Positions 6,208-11,720 of a stretch of 11,720 bases of DNA are shown here, in pieces. The stretch is from positions 1 through 11,720 of the forward strand of contig QHVD01000172.1 of assembly GCA_003222235.1 (NCBI GenBank), written 5' to 3'. Position 1 is the stretch's first letter. Every line of letters begins with the position of its first letter. This DNA comes from Gemmatimonadota bacterium. Lineage in GTDB: Bacteria; Gemmatimonadota; Gemmatimonadetes; Gemmatimonadales; GWC2-71-9. The notes under the pieces were generated by a model, which worked only from the letters and a program-made list of their open reading frames with translations, ran no database searches and was not told the DNA's origin. The position numbers were made by a program, and so were the translations under genes.

Positions 6208-6244
6208 ACGGCTAGACGTGTAGGGTGCACAGACGCGTAGGGGC
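6205..6244 (+). repeat. Degenerate period-8 TAGACG repeat before the S9 gene
   Basis: Five consecutive octamers, TAGACGGC, TAGACGTG, TAGGGTGC, ACAGACGC and GTAGGGGC, fill the space between the 85-residue gene and the S9 gene. The first unit contains the upstream stop codon. The last contains AGGGG, the probable ribosome site of the next gene. The period equals that of the NGTCCGCC arrays, but the unit sequence differs. Confidence 0.55.
6239..6243 (+). promoter_or_regulatory. Ribosome binding site for the S9 peptidase
   Basis: AGGGG lies seven bases before ATG 6251 and supports that start, which gives a typical signal peptide. The site falls in the last unit of the TAGACG-type repeat. Confidence 0.5.
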
Positions 6245-6250
6245 TCTCAC

Positions 6251-8299
6251 ATGAGACGATTGCTTCTGTCCATCGCGTTCTTCACGTGTCCCCTTTCTCC
6301 TTTCCCGTTTCCCGGTCTGTCCGCCCAGAAGCGCATAGGGTTCGACGACTACATCGCCATGAAATCCGTCGGTGATCCCGCGCTCTCGCCGGACGGGAAG
6401 TGGGTCGCCTACACCGTGACGGAGTACTCGCTCAAGGACAACCGCGGGACGTCGCGCATTTGGCTGGCCGACCTGGGGACCGGCGACACCCGCCGGCTCA
6501 CGGAAGGGCCCGGGTCCGACCGCCAGCCGCGCTGGTCGCCCGACGGGAGGATGCTCGCGTTCGTCTCGACCCGCCCACCCCAGAATGGCCCACAGCTCTG
6601 GGTCCTGCCGATCGCTGGTGGCGAAGCGCGCCGGGTGAGCAATCTCCCGGACGGCGTGTCCGACCCGGTGTGGCTGCCGGACGGCAAGGGCCTCGTCGTG
6701 ACGAGCGACATCAAGTGGCCGGCCAACCAGGAGATCGACCGGCGCAACGGCGATTACCCCACGGAGGCGAGGATCTGGACGGACCTCTTGTGGCGGCACT
6801 GGGACGACTGGCGGGCCGGCAGGAGGCAGCACCTCTTCCTCGTCGGTCTCGCCGACCAGAGCGCGAAGGACATCACGCCGATCGACCACGACGTGCCCAC
6901 CATCGCGACCGAGGGGAGCGGGGATGTCGCGGTCTCGCCGGATGGCAGGGAGATCGCGTTTGCGATGCACGGGGACTCGGTCGTCGCCGACAACACCAAC
7001 GTTGACATCTATGTGATGAGGCGGGACGCGGCGGCAGGGCTCCAGTCCATTACCGCCAATCGGGGGGCGGACCACACGCCGCGCTACTCGCCCGACGGCA
7101 AGTGGCTGTCGTATCTCTCGATGGAGCGGCCGGGATTCGAGGCGGACAGGCTGCGGCTGATGCTGGTCGGGCGGACCGGCGGACAGACGGACGGGCGGAC
7201 TGTGGAAGCGACTGCCGGCTGGTCGCTGTCGGTGGGCGCCTACACCTGGTGTCCCGACTCGAAGTGCGTCTATGCCGTGGTCGAGGAGCGCGGCCGCGAC
7301 AACGTCTACCGCATCGACGTGCCTTCGTTCCGGCGTTCGCCGGCCCTTGGCGGGGGCGGCCTCAACACGTCCGTCGCCGTCGCTCCCGACGGCAAGACGC
7401 TCGTCTACCTCCACCAGAGCAACACCCAGCCGGGCGAGCTGTGGGTCTCGGGAAAGGCGCTGACGCACCACAATGACTCCGCGCTCGCGACACTCGATCT
7501 CCGACCGCTCGACGAGCTCGGGTTCGTGGGCGCCCTGGGCGATTCGGTGTTCGGCTGGGTCGCGAAGCCGCCGGGCTTCGACCCGGCGAAGCGGTACCCG
7601 CTCGTGTACCTGGTGCACGGCGGGCCGCAGGGGGCGTGGACCGATTACTGGGGCTCGCGCTGGAACTACGCGATGTTCGCGTCGCGGGGCTACGTCGTCG
7701 CGGCCGTCAACTTCCACGGCTCGACCGGCTACGGGCAGAAGTTCACGGACGCGATCTCGCAACACTGGGGGGACTACCCGCTCGAGGATCTGATCAAGGG
7801 CCTCGACGCCGTCGCGCGGCTGCCGTACGTCGACTCCACACGGATGGGGGCGGCGGGCGGGTCGTACGGCGGCTACATGATCGCCTGGCTCGCGGGACAC
7901 ACGGGCCGGTTCAAGGCGCTCGTGGACCACGACGGCGTGTTCAACACGGCGAGCATGGCGGGGAGCACGGAAGAGCTCTGGTTCACCGACTGGGAGTTCG
8001 GCGGGACGCCGTACGCCAACCGTGAGCTATACGAGAAATGGTCGCCCCTCAACTCGGTGAAGAACTGGAAGACCCCGATCCTCTTCGTCCACGGGCAGCT
8101 CGATTACCGCGTGGACCTGTCCGAGGGCTATCAAGCGTTCACCGCCGCCCGGCGGATGGGCGTGCCCGCGAAGTTCCTGTATTTCCCCGACGAGGGGCAC
8201 TGGGTCCTGAAGCCACGCAACCGGCGCCTGTGGTGGAGCACCGTACTCGACTGGCTCGACCAATACCTGAAGCCCCAGGCTGCGACGGGAGCACGTTGA
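6251..8299 (+). CDS. S9 family peptidase, DPP5/acylaminoacyl-peptidase-like (secreted)
   Basis: This is a 682-residue serine peptidase of the prolyl oligopeptidase family. A signal peptide (about 1-26, ending LSAQ) is followed by a beta-propeller domain with recurring SPDGKW/F-type blades (46-51, 96-100, 229-232, 280-285, 379-382). The alpha/beta hydrolase domain runs from about residue 420. The catalytic triad is visible: S538 in GGSYGGY, D618 in HGQLDYRVD and H650 in DEGHW. The oxyanion segment HGGP is at 456-459. Such enzymes cleave short peptides, often releasing dipeptides or blocked N-terminal residues. The export signal places it outside the cytoplasm, so it probably trims peptides made by other exported peptidases nearby. 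An inverted octamer array encodes GRTGGQTDGRT (307-317) in the propeller, apparently a tolerated surface-loop insertion. The downstream neighbour is convergent. Confidence 0.93.
   Translation: MRRLLLSIAFFTCPLSPFPFPGLSAQKRIGFDDYIAMKSVGDPALSPDGKWVAYTVTEYSLKDNRGTSRIWLADLGTGDTRRLTEGPGSDRQPRWSPDGRMLAFVSTRPPQNGPQLWVLPIAGGEARRVSNLPDGVSDPVWLPDGKGLVVTSDIKWPANQEIDRRNGDYPTEARIWTDLLWRHWDDWRAGRRQHLFLVGLADQSAKDITPIDHDVPTIATEGSGDVAVSPDGREIAFAMHGDSVVADNTNVDIYVMRRDAAAGLQSITANRGADHTPRYSPDGKWLSYLSMERPGFEADRLRLMLVGRTGGQTDGRTVEATAGWSLSVGAYTWCPDSKCVYAVVEERGRDNVYRIDVPSFRRSPALGGGGLNTSVAVAPDGKTLVYLHQSNTQPGELWVSGKALTHHNDSALATLDLRPLDELGFVGALGDSVFGWVAKPPGFDPAKRYPLVYLVHGGPQGAWTDYWGSRWNYAMFASRGYVVAAVNFHGSTGYGQKFTDAISQHWGDYPLEDLIKGLDAVARLPYVDSTRMGAAGGSYGGYMIAWLAGHTGRFKALVDHDGVFNTASMAGSTEELWFTDWEFGGTPYANRELYEKWSPLNSVKNWKTPILFVHGQLDYRVDLSEGYQAFTAARRMGVPAKFLYFPDEGHWVLKPRNRRLWWSTVLDWLDQYLKPQAATGAR
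7170..7201 (-). repeat. Inverted tandem octamer array inside the S9 gene
   Basis: Four consecutive units read on the minus strand as AGTCCGCC, CGTCCGTC, TGTCCGCC and GGTCCGCC, matching the NGTCCGCC consensus of the M16 arrays but in opposite orientation. They encode the hydrophilic stretch GRTGGQTDGRT of the propeller. A further single unit lies out of phase at 7141-7148. Confidence 0.82.
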
Positions 8300-8319
8300 T
8301 CAATAGCGTTGCAGGACGC

Positions 8320-8355
8320 CACGATGCCATGTTGCAAGACCGTCATGGCGTCGTG
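8320..8355. terminator. Candidate bidirectional terminator hairpin
   Basis: CACGATGCCATG (8320-8331) pairs with CATGGCGTCGTG (8344-8355): 12 base pairs, one of them G-U, around a 12-base loop. It sits in the 65-base gap between the convergent S9 and M1 genes, as expected for a shared transcription end. No long U tract follows on either strand. Confidence 0.55.
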
Positions 8356-8364
8356 TGACGCCTG

Positions 8365-10329
8365 TTACTGCGTTTTCACCCACGTGTTATTCTCCCGCCG
8401 CACATCCGGAAAGTTTTCAGCCGGATCTATCTCGACCTTGACTAGATCGGACGTCACCGGCCGCTCGTACAGGTAATGGCTCCCTAGATACCAGATCTCG
8501 ACCGGGAGCCGGACGTCCTCCGTCTTGCCGTCCGCGAAGCTGAGCCGCAGGTCCACCGGCATCGGGAGGCCGCCCGGGCTCGAGATGAAGATCGCGCTCG
8601 TCGTCCCGGACGAATCGGTGCGCGTCCGCACGGAATCGACCGCCAGATCCACGACGTCGGTCCGGTAGAACCAGCCGCGCCAAAACCACGACAGGTCCTC
8701 GCCCAGCGCGTCTTCCATGCTGCGAAAGAAGTCGGCCGGCGTGGGGTGCTTGAAGGCCCAGCGTCGGATGTACTCGCGGAAGGCCGCGTCGAACCGGGTC
8801 GTGTCGTCGAGGATGTGCTGGCGGAGCAAGTAGAGGCCGGTCGCGGGCTTGTTGTACTCGACGAAGCCGAGCAGCCGTCCGGGCACGCGGTCGGCGGCGA
8901 GGGCCGGGGGTTCATCCTGGCCCGAGGCGGCGAACTTCGCCCACTGCTGCACGCTGCGACTCTGTGAGCCCGGGTCGTGGTAGAACGCGAGACCCGAGTA
9001 GATGTTCATGAAGGTGTTGAACCCTTCGTCCATCCAGGCGTACAGCCGCTCGTTCGACCCCACGATCATCGGGAACCATCCATGGCCGAGCTCGTGGGTC
9101 GTGACGCCGAACAGGCCGCGGTCGCCCGCGCGGTACGAGCAGAACACGATCATGGGGTATTCCATCCCGCCGACCGGGCCGCCGACGTTGATCGCGGTGG
9201 GGTACGGATACCGGAACCACTTCTCGGAGTAGTGCTTGATCGAGTGCCGGGCGTATTCAGTGGAGCGGGCCCAGCCGGCGTTCGCTTCCGGCGGATACAA
9301 CGACTGGATCAGCACGCCGTCGTAGCCGCTCGCGTCCCAGATGAAGCTCGGGGCGGCGGCCCAGGCCACGTCGCGCACGTTCTTCGCGCTGAAGTGCCAG
9401 GTGAGGGCCCGGCTCGGGCCGACCGGCCGGGTCGCAGGCTGGCCGGCTTCGGCCCTCGCGATGATCGCCACGGTCGAATCCGACCGTATCGCCCGCGCCA
9501 GGCGGGCGCGCTCGGTGGCGGTGAGCACCTCGACGGGATTGAGGAGCGTCCCCGTGGCGGCGACGACATAGCTTCGCGGCACCGTGATCGAGACGTTGAA
9601 GTCGCCGTACTCGAGGTAGAACTCGCCCTGGCCCAGGTATTGCTCGGTGTTCCAGCCCCGCACGTCGTCATATACGGCGACGCGGGGGTACCACTGCGCG
9701 ATTTCGTACAGCCAGCCTGCGGGGAACTGTAGCCGTCCCATCCGGTCGGAGCCGTGCTCGGGGACCTCGAAGTGGTAGGCCATCTCCAGCTCGGCGCGCC
9801 CGCCCGGCGCGAGCGGACCGTCGAGATCGACGCGCATCATGGTGCCGTTCACCGTCGTGCGCAGCGGCGCCCGGCCGGCCGCCCGGCCGAGCCGCCTCAC
9901 CGCCCTGACGTAGTCGATCGCGTAGCCGCCCTCGAAGCCGCGGCCCGAGAACCGGGCGTCGGTCGGGTTCAAGGCCGCGCCGCGGCTGTTCGCCCGATAG
10001 ATGTTCTGGTCGAGCTGCAGCCAGAGGTACGTGAGCGTGTCGGGCGAGTTGTTGGTGTAGCGGAGCGTTTCGGTGCCCGAGATCGTGTGCGTCGCGGTGT
10101 CGAGCGAGGACCGGAGATCGTAGTCCGCGCGCTGCTGCCAGTAGCGCGGCCCCGGCCTCCCGGAGCCTTCCCGGATCAGGTTCGGCGCCGGAAGCGCGAG
10201 CCGGCGGAAAGGCGAGGTGTCCCCCACCTGGGGCGGCAGCGCCGGAACGGGAGGAGGGGCGGCGGGGGCGCGTGGAGCCGGCGCGACCGGCTGCTGCAGG
10301 GCGGCGACGACGAATGCGAGTGCCAGCAT
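8365..10329 (-). CDS. M1 family metallopeptidase (aminopeptidase-like, secreted)
   Basis: This is a 654-residue zinc peptidase of the M1 (gluzincin) family. The N-terminus has a short hydrophobic segment (1-11), probably a signal peptide, followed by a Pro/Ala-rich stretch (14-35) that may be a flexible linker. An N-terminal beta domain precedes the catalytic domain. The exopeptidase motif is GGMEYP (387-392), the zinc motif is HELGH (412-416), and the third zinc ligand is E435 in WMDEGF, exactly 18 residues after HELGH. Y492 in EYNKPATGLY is a candidate transition-state Tyr. M1 enzymes remove N-terminal residues from peptides, so it fits the exported peptide-degradation theme here. An AGGGA ribosome site (10340-10344) lies ten bases before the ATG. 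It is convergent with the S9 gene and lies downstream of the EamA gene on the same strand, separated by a palindrome. It ends with a TAA stop. Confidence 0.94.
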   Translation of the reverse strand: MLALAFVVAALQQPVAPAPRAPAAPPPVPALPPQVGDTSPFRRLALPAPNLIREGSGRPGPRYWQQRADYDLRSSLDTATHTISGTETLRYTNNSPDTLTYLWLQLDQNIYRANSRGAALNPTDARFSGRGFEGGYAIDYVRAVRRLGRAAGRAPLRTTVNGTMMRVDLDGPLAPGGRAELEMAYHFEVPEHGSDRMGRLQFPAGWLYEIAQWYPRVAVYDDVRGWNTEQYLGQGEFYLEYGDFNVSITVPRSYVVAATGTLLNPVEVLTATERARLARAIRSDSTVAIIARAEAGQPATRPVGPSRALTWHFSAKNVRDVAWAAAPSFIWDASGYDGVLIQSLYPPEANAGWARSTEYARHSIKHYSEKWFRYPYPTAINVGGPVGGMEYPMIVFCSYRAGDRGLFGVTTHELGHGWFPMIVGSNERLYAWMDEGFNTFMNIYSGLAFYHDPGSQSRSVQQWAKFAASGQDEPPALAADRVPGRLLGFVEYNKPATGLYLLRQHILDDTTRFDAAFREYIRRWAFKHPTPADFFRSMEDALGEDLSWFWRGWFYRTDVVDLAVDSVRTRTDSSGTTSAIFISSPGGLPMPVDLRLSFADGKTEDVRLPVEIWYLGSHYLYERPVTSDLVKVEIDPAENFPDVRRENNTWVKTQ

Positions 10330-10378
10330 CGATTCGGTGTCCCTGGGGTTGGTGAAATGATGGCGTGACTGCCGAAGC

Positions 10379-10402
10379 AGGGGCGCAGCATGCTGCGCCC
10401 CT
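10379..10402. repeat. Perfect 24-base palindrome, copy 1, at the end of the EamA gene
   Basis: Each 12-base arm is exactly complementary to the other about 10390/10391; the half-site is AGGGGCGCAGCA. It matches the core of copy 2 at 11446-11473. On the minus strand the first bases complete the TAG stop codon of the EamA gene, and the hairpin would form in the mRNA immediately after it. This makes it a likely 3'-end or REP-like element between the EamA and M1 genes. Confidence 0.88.
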
Positions 10403-11348
10403 ATGTTTCATCCGGTCGCTCCTGTGCTTCCTTGAGATACCCCGCCGCCACACCTCCCACGACCATCGCCAGCCCCAGCCAGCCGAGCGGGCTCAACCGC
10501 TGGTCGAACAGCAACAGGGCGAGCAGCGTTCCCACCACTGGCTCGATGGTCGCCGCGACTGCCGTGGGCGCGGCATCGATGCGGCGCACGCCCGCAAAGA
10601 ACAGGAAGTTCGCAGCGAGTACGGAGCCGAGGGAGAGCAGCACGACGTAGGTCCAGGCGCCGGTCGTGTGCGGCGGGAGCGGAGGATGCCCCGCGAGCGG
10701 CAGCACGAGGGCGAGGACGGCGACCCCCCCCACGATCTCGAGGAACAATACCTGGGTCGCCCCGTAACGCGGCACCGCGAAGCGAGCGAGCAAGGTGGTG
10801 CCGGCGTAGGAGAGCATTGCGAGCAGTCCCCCCGCGACTCCTTCGATGAGGCTCGGGAGGGGGATCGCCGCCGGGCCGGCCCCGTGGCTGCCCCCCCGTA
10901 CCGTCAGCGCCGCGCCCACCATCACGACGATCGCGAGGGCGAGACGCAGCGCCGTGAGCCGCTCGCCGAGGAGGGGCTTGGCCAGGATTGCAACCAGCAC
11001 CGGCGCGATGTAGAGCAGCGCGGCCGCGCCCGCGACGCCGGCTCCCGCGATGCCGAACTGGTACGCGACCTCGAACAGTGCGACCAGCGCGCCTCCGCCC
11101 AGGCCCACGAGCAGCCACGCCCGGCGGTCGATGCGGAACAGGCCGGGGTGCAGCAGGCCGTACACGAGAAAGCCGACCAGGCCGATCAGCAGGCGCCAGA
11201 ACCCGATTCCCGTGATCGCTTCGCCTTCGCGATACAGCGCTGTGCTGAGGGGCCCCGTGGTGCCCCACACGGCGCCGGCACTGAGCGCGAACAGGTAGCC
11301 GGCGAGGCGCGTCGTGTGGGACGCGGCGTTTCGGGTTTCGGTTGTCAC
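10401..11348 (-). CDS. EamA/DMT-superfamily transporter
   Basis: This is a 315-residue membrane protein with about ten predicted helices in two EamA-like halves. The start chosen is GTG at 11348, giving VTTETRN and then the first helix with GYLFALSAGAVWGTTGPLS. Upstream codons in the same frame have the Cys/Arg-rich composition of repeat DNA, so longer readings are rejected. Typical marks are the GA-x-WG motif in helix 1, GFWRLLIG in helix 2, the PVLVAILAKPLLGERLT loop after helix 5, and EPVVGTLLALLLFDQRLSPLGWLG in the second half. The family exports or imports small metabolites such as amino acids, nucleotides or drugs; the substrate cannot be told from sequence. The gene is bracketed by palindromic repeats, and copy 1 supplies its stop codon. 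The weak start context leaves the exact N-terminus uncertain. Confidence 0.9.
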   Translation of the reverse strand: MTTETRNAASHTTRLAGYLFALSAGAVWGTTGPLSTALYREGEAITGIGFWRLLIGLVGFLVYGLLHPGLFRIDRRAWLLVGLGGGALVALFEVAYQFGIAGAGVAGAAALLYIAPVLVAILAKPLLGERLTALRLALAIVVMVGAALTVRGGSHGAGPAAIPLPSLIEGVAGGLLAMLSYAGTTLLARFAVPRYGATQVLFLEIVGGVAVLALVLPLAGHPPLPPHTTGAWTYVVLLSLGSVLAANFLFFAGVRRIDAAPTAVAATIEPVVGTLLALLLFDQRLSPLGWLGLAMVVGGVAAGYLKEAQERPDET

Positions 11349-11404
11349 GGCGCGGTGGTTGCGGTCCTCATGGCCCGTAAGGATAGAAACCCCGCGACGC
11401 AAAA

Positions 11405-11423
11405 AGTAGGGGCCGCAGCATGC
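11405..11423. repeat. Half copy of the palindrome element
   Basis: The sequence agrees with the left arm of copy 2 plus the bases just before it, with one extra C (GGGGCCGCAGC instead of GGGGCGCAGC). The right arm is replaced by unrelated sequence, so it looks like a decayed or recombined copy 40 bases before copy 2. Confidence 0.6.
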
Positions 11424-11445
11424 CCAACGGGCCGCAACTTGCGAA

Positions 11446-11473
11446 GTAGGGGCGCAGCATGCTGCGCCCCTAC
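11446..11473. repeat. Perfect 28-base palindrome, copy 2, upstream of the EamA gene
   Basis: Two exact 14-base arms meet at 11459/11460; the half-site is GTAGGGGCGCAGCA. It contains all 24 bases of copy 1. It lies about 100 bases before the EamA start and about 40 bases after the stop of the VOC gene, so it could end that transcript. Confidence 0.9.
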
Positions 11474-11518
11474 AGCGCCCCCACTGCGCCCCTACAGCGC
11501 TCCGATCGCGCCCCCTAC
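11462..11518. repeat. Direct repeats derived from the palindrome arm
   Basis: A 17-base unit, CTGCGCCCCTACAGCGC, occurs at 11462-11478 and again at 11484-11500, a period of 22 bases. A partial third copy (CGCGCCCCCTAC) occurs at 11507-11518. The tandem looks like slippage or recombination of the right arm. The third copy ends at the stop codon of the VOC gene. Confidence 0.75.
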
Positions 11519-11720
11519 CTGGGCCACCAGAGGCCTGGCGTCGCGAGCTCGACCAGGTGGCCGTCGGGATCCCGGAAATACAGGCTCGTGCCGCCCCGCG
11601 GCCAGGTGATGCGCGACTCGATCGCCACCGCGTGCCGCTCGAGGTGCGCCTCCCAGGCGGTGAGGTGCTCCGCCGCAATGGCAAAGGTGACGTGGAGCCG
11701 CCCCGAAGCGTCGTGAGCCG
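11515..11720 (-). CDS. VOC/glyoxalase-bleomycin resistance family protein (C-terminal part)
   Basis: Reading leftward from the window edge, 67 codons end in TAG at 11515-11517. The visible part has GRLHVTFAI, with a His in the position of a metal ligand, then HLTAWEAHLERH, SLYFRDPDGHLVELATPGLW and a final WWPR. A His, a FRDPDGHLVEL motif and its Glu are the hallmarks of the last beta-alpha-beta-beta-beta module of vicinal-oxygen-chelate proteins. The family includes glyoxalase I, extradiol dioxygenases, fosfomycin and bleomycin resistance proteins; this fragment cannot say which. The N-terminal half lies beyond the window. The stop codon is in the GTAGGGG sequence of the adjoining repeat. Confidence 0.85.
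   Translation of the reverse strand, partial: AHDASGRLHVTFAIAAEHLTAWEAHLERHAVAIESRITWPRGGTSLYFRDPDGHLVELATPGLWWPR

Noticed and set aside
6212..7930. A 572-codon minus-strand frame opposite the S9 gene
   Set aside because: It covers the S9 propeller and catalytic serine region in antisense, with Arg/Pro/Val-rich composition and no recognisable motif. The + strand gene is certain.
10379..11518. EamA gene with flanking palindromes considered as an insertion sequence or composite transposon
   Set aside because: The bracketed gene is a transporter, no transposase is visible, the palindromes are self-complementary rather than terminal inverted repeats, and no target-site duplication was found.
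11348..11684. An N-terminal extension of the EamA protein up to an ATG at 11684
   Set aside because: The extension would be translated from the repeat cluster and from antisense of the VOC gene's strand neighbourhood, giving Arg/Cys-rich sequence, and it overlaps the VOC coding region. GTG 11348 fits the family.

Overview
The window is high-GC bacterial DNA, densely coded, with strong G/C preference at third codon positions. Paired M16 peptidases, a DPP-like S9 peptidase and an M1 metallopeptidase, several with a short export signal ending in L-S-A-Q, together with many small lineage-type hypothetical proteins, suggest an environmental Gemmatimonadota or related bacterium. That placement is inference from protein style, not from a marker gene.

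Layout. (1) Positions 1-1416, + strand: an eight-helix membrane protein built from two similar halves, then an unusual in-frame joining of a small Cys-containing domain to a YciI-family domain. (2) Positions 1573-2499, + strand: a membrane-anchored, degenerate HD-GYP-like protein. A small membrane protein (2530-2790) lies convergent to it, with a hairpin between the two. (3) Positions 2856-8299, + strand: a possible 31-residue leader ORF, two M16 peptidase subunits coupled by 4-base overlaps, an 85-residue hypothetical protein and an S9 prolyl-oligopeptidase-type peptidase. (4) Positions 8365-11720, - strand: a secreted M1 aminopeptidase-like protein, an EamA/DMT transporter and the C-terminal part of a VOC/glyoxalase-type protein.

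How the genes relate. M16 subunit A keeps the zinc motif HxxEH but lacks the distal R/Y pair. Subunit B lacks HxxEH but keeps R/Y. This is the signature of an obligate heterodimer. With the S9 and M1 enzymes, the window encodes an exported peptide-degradation set (M16 A/B, S9, M1), and an EamA metabolite exporter lies nearby.

The most unusual content is repetitive DNA laid over the genes. A tandem octamer (consensus NGTCCGCC) fills the signal-peptide coding region of both M16 genes in the same reading frame, and recurs inverted inside the S9 gene. A second, degenerate period-8 TAGACG array lies upstream of the S9 gene. A long perfect palindrome (half-site GTAGGGGCGCAGCA) occurs on both sides of the EamA gene. 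In four genes the stop codon is a TAG that falls inside one of these repeat or palindrome sequences. No transposase, integrase, CRISPR array, tRNA or rRNA was seen, and no gene-free stretch exceeds about 170 bases.
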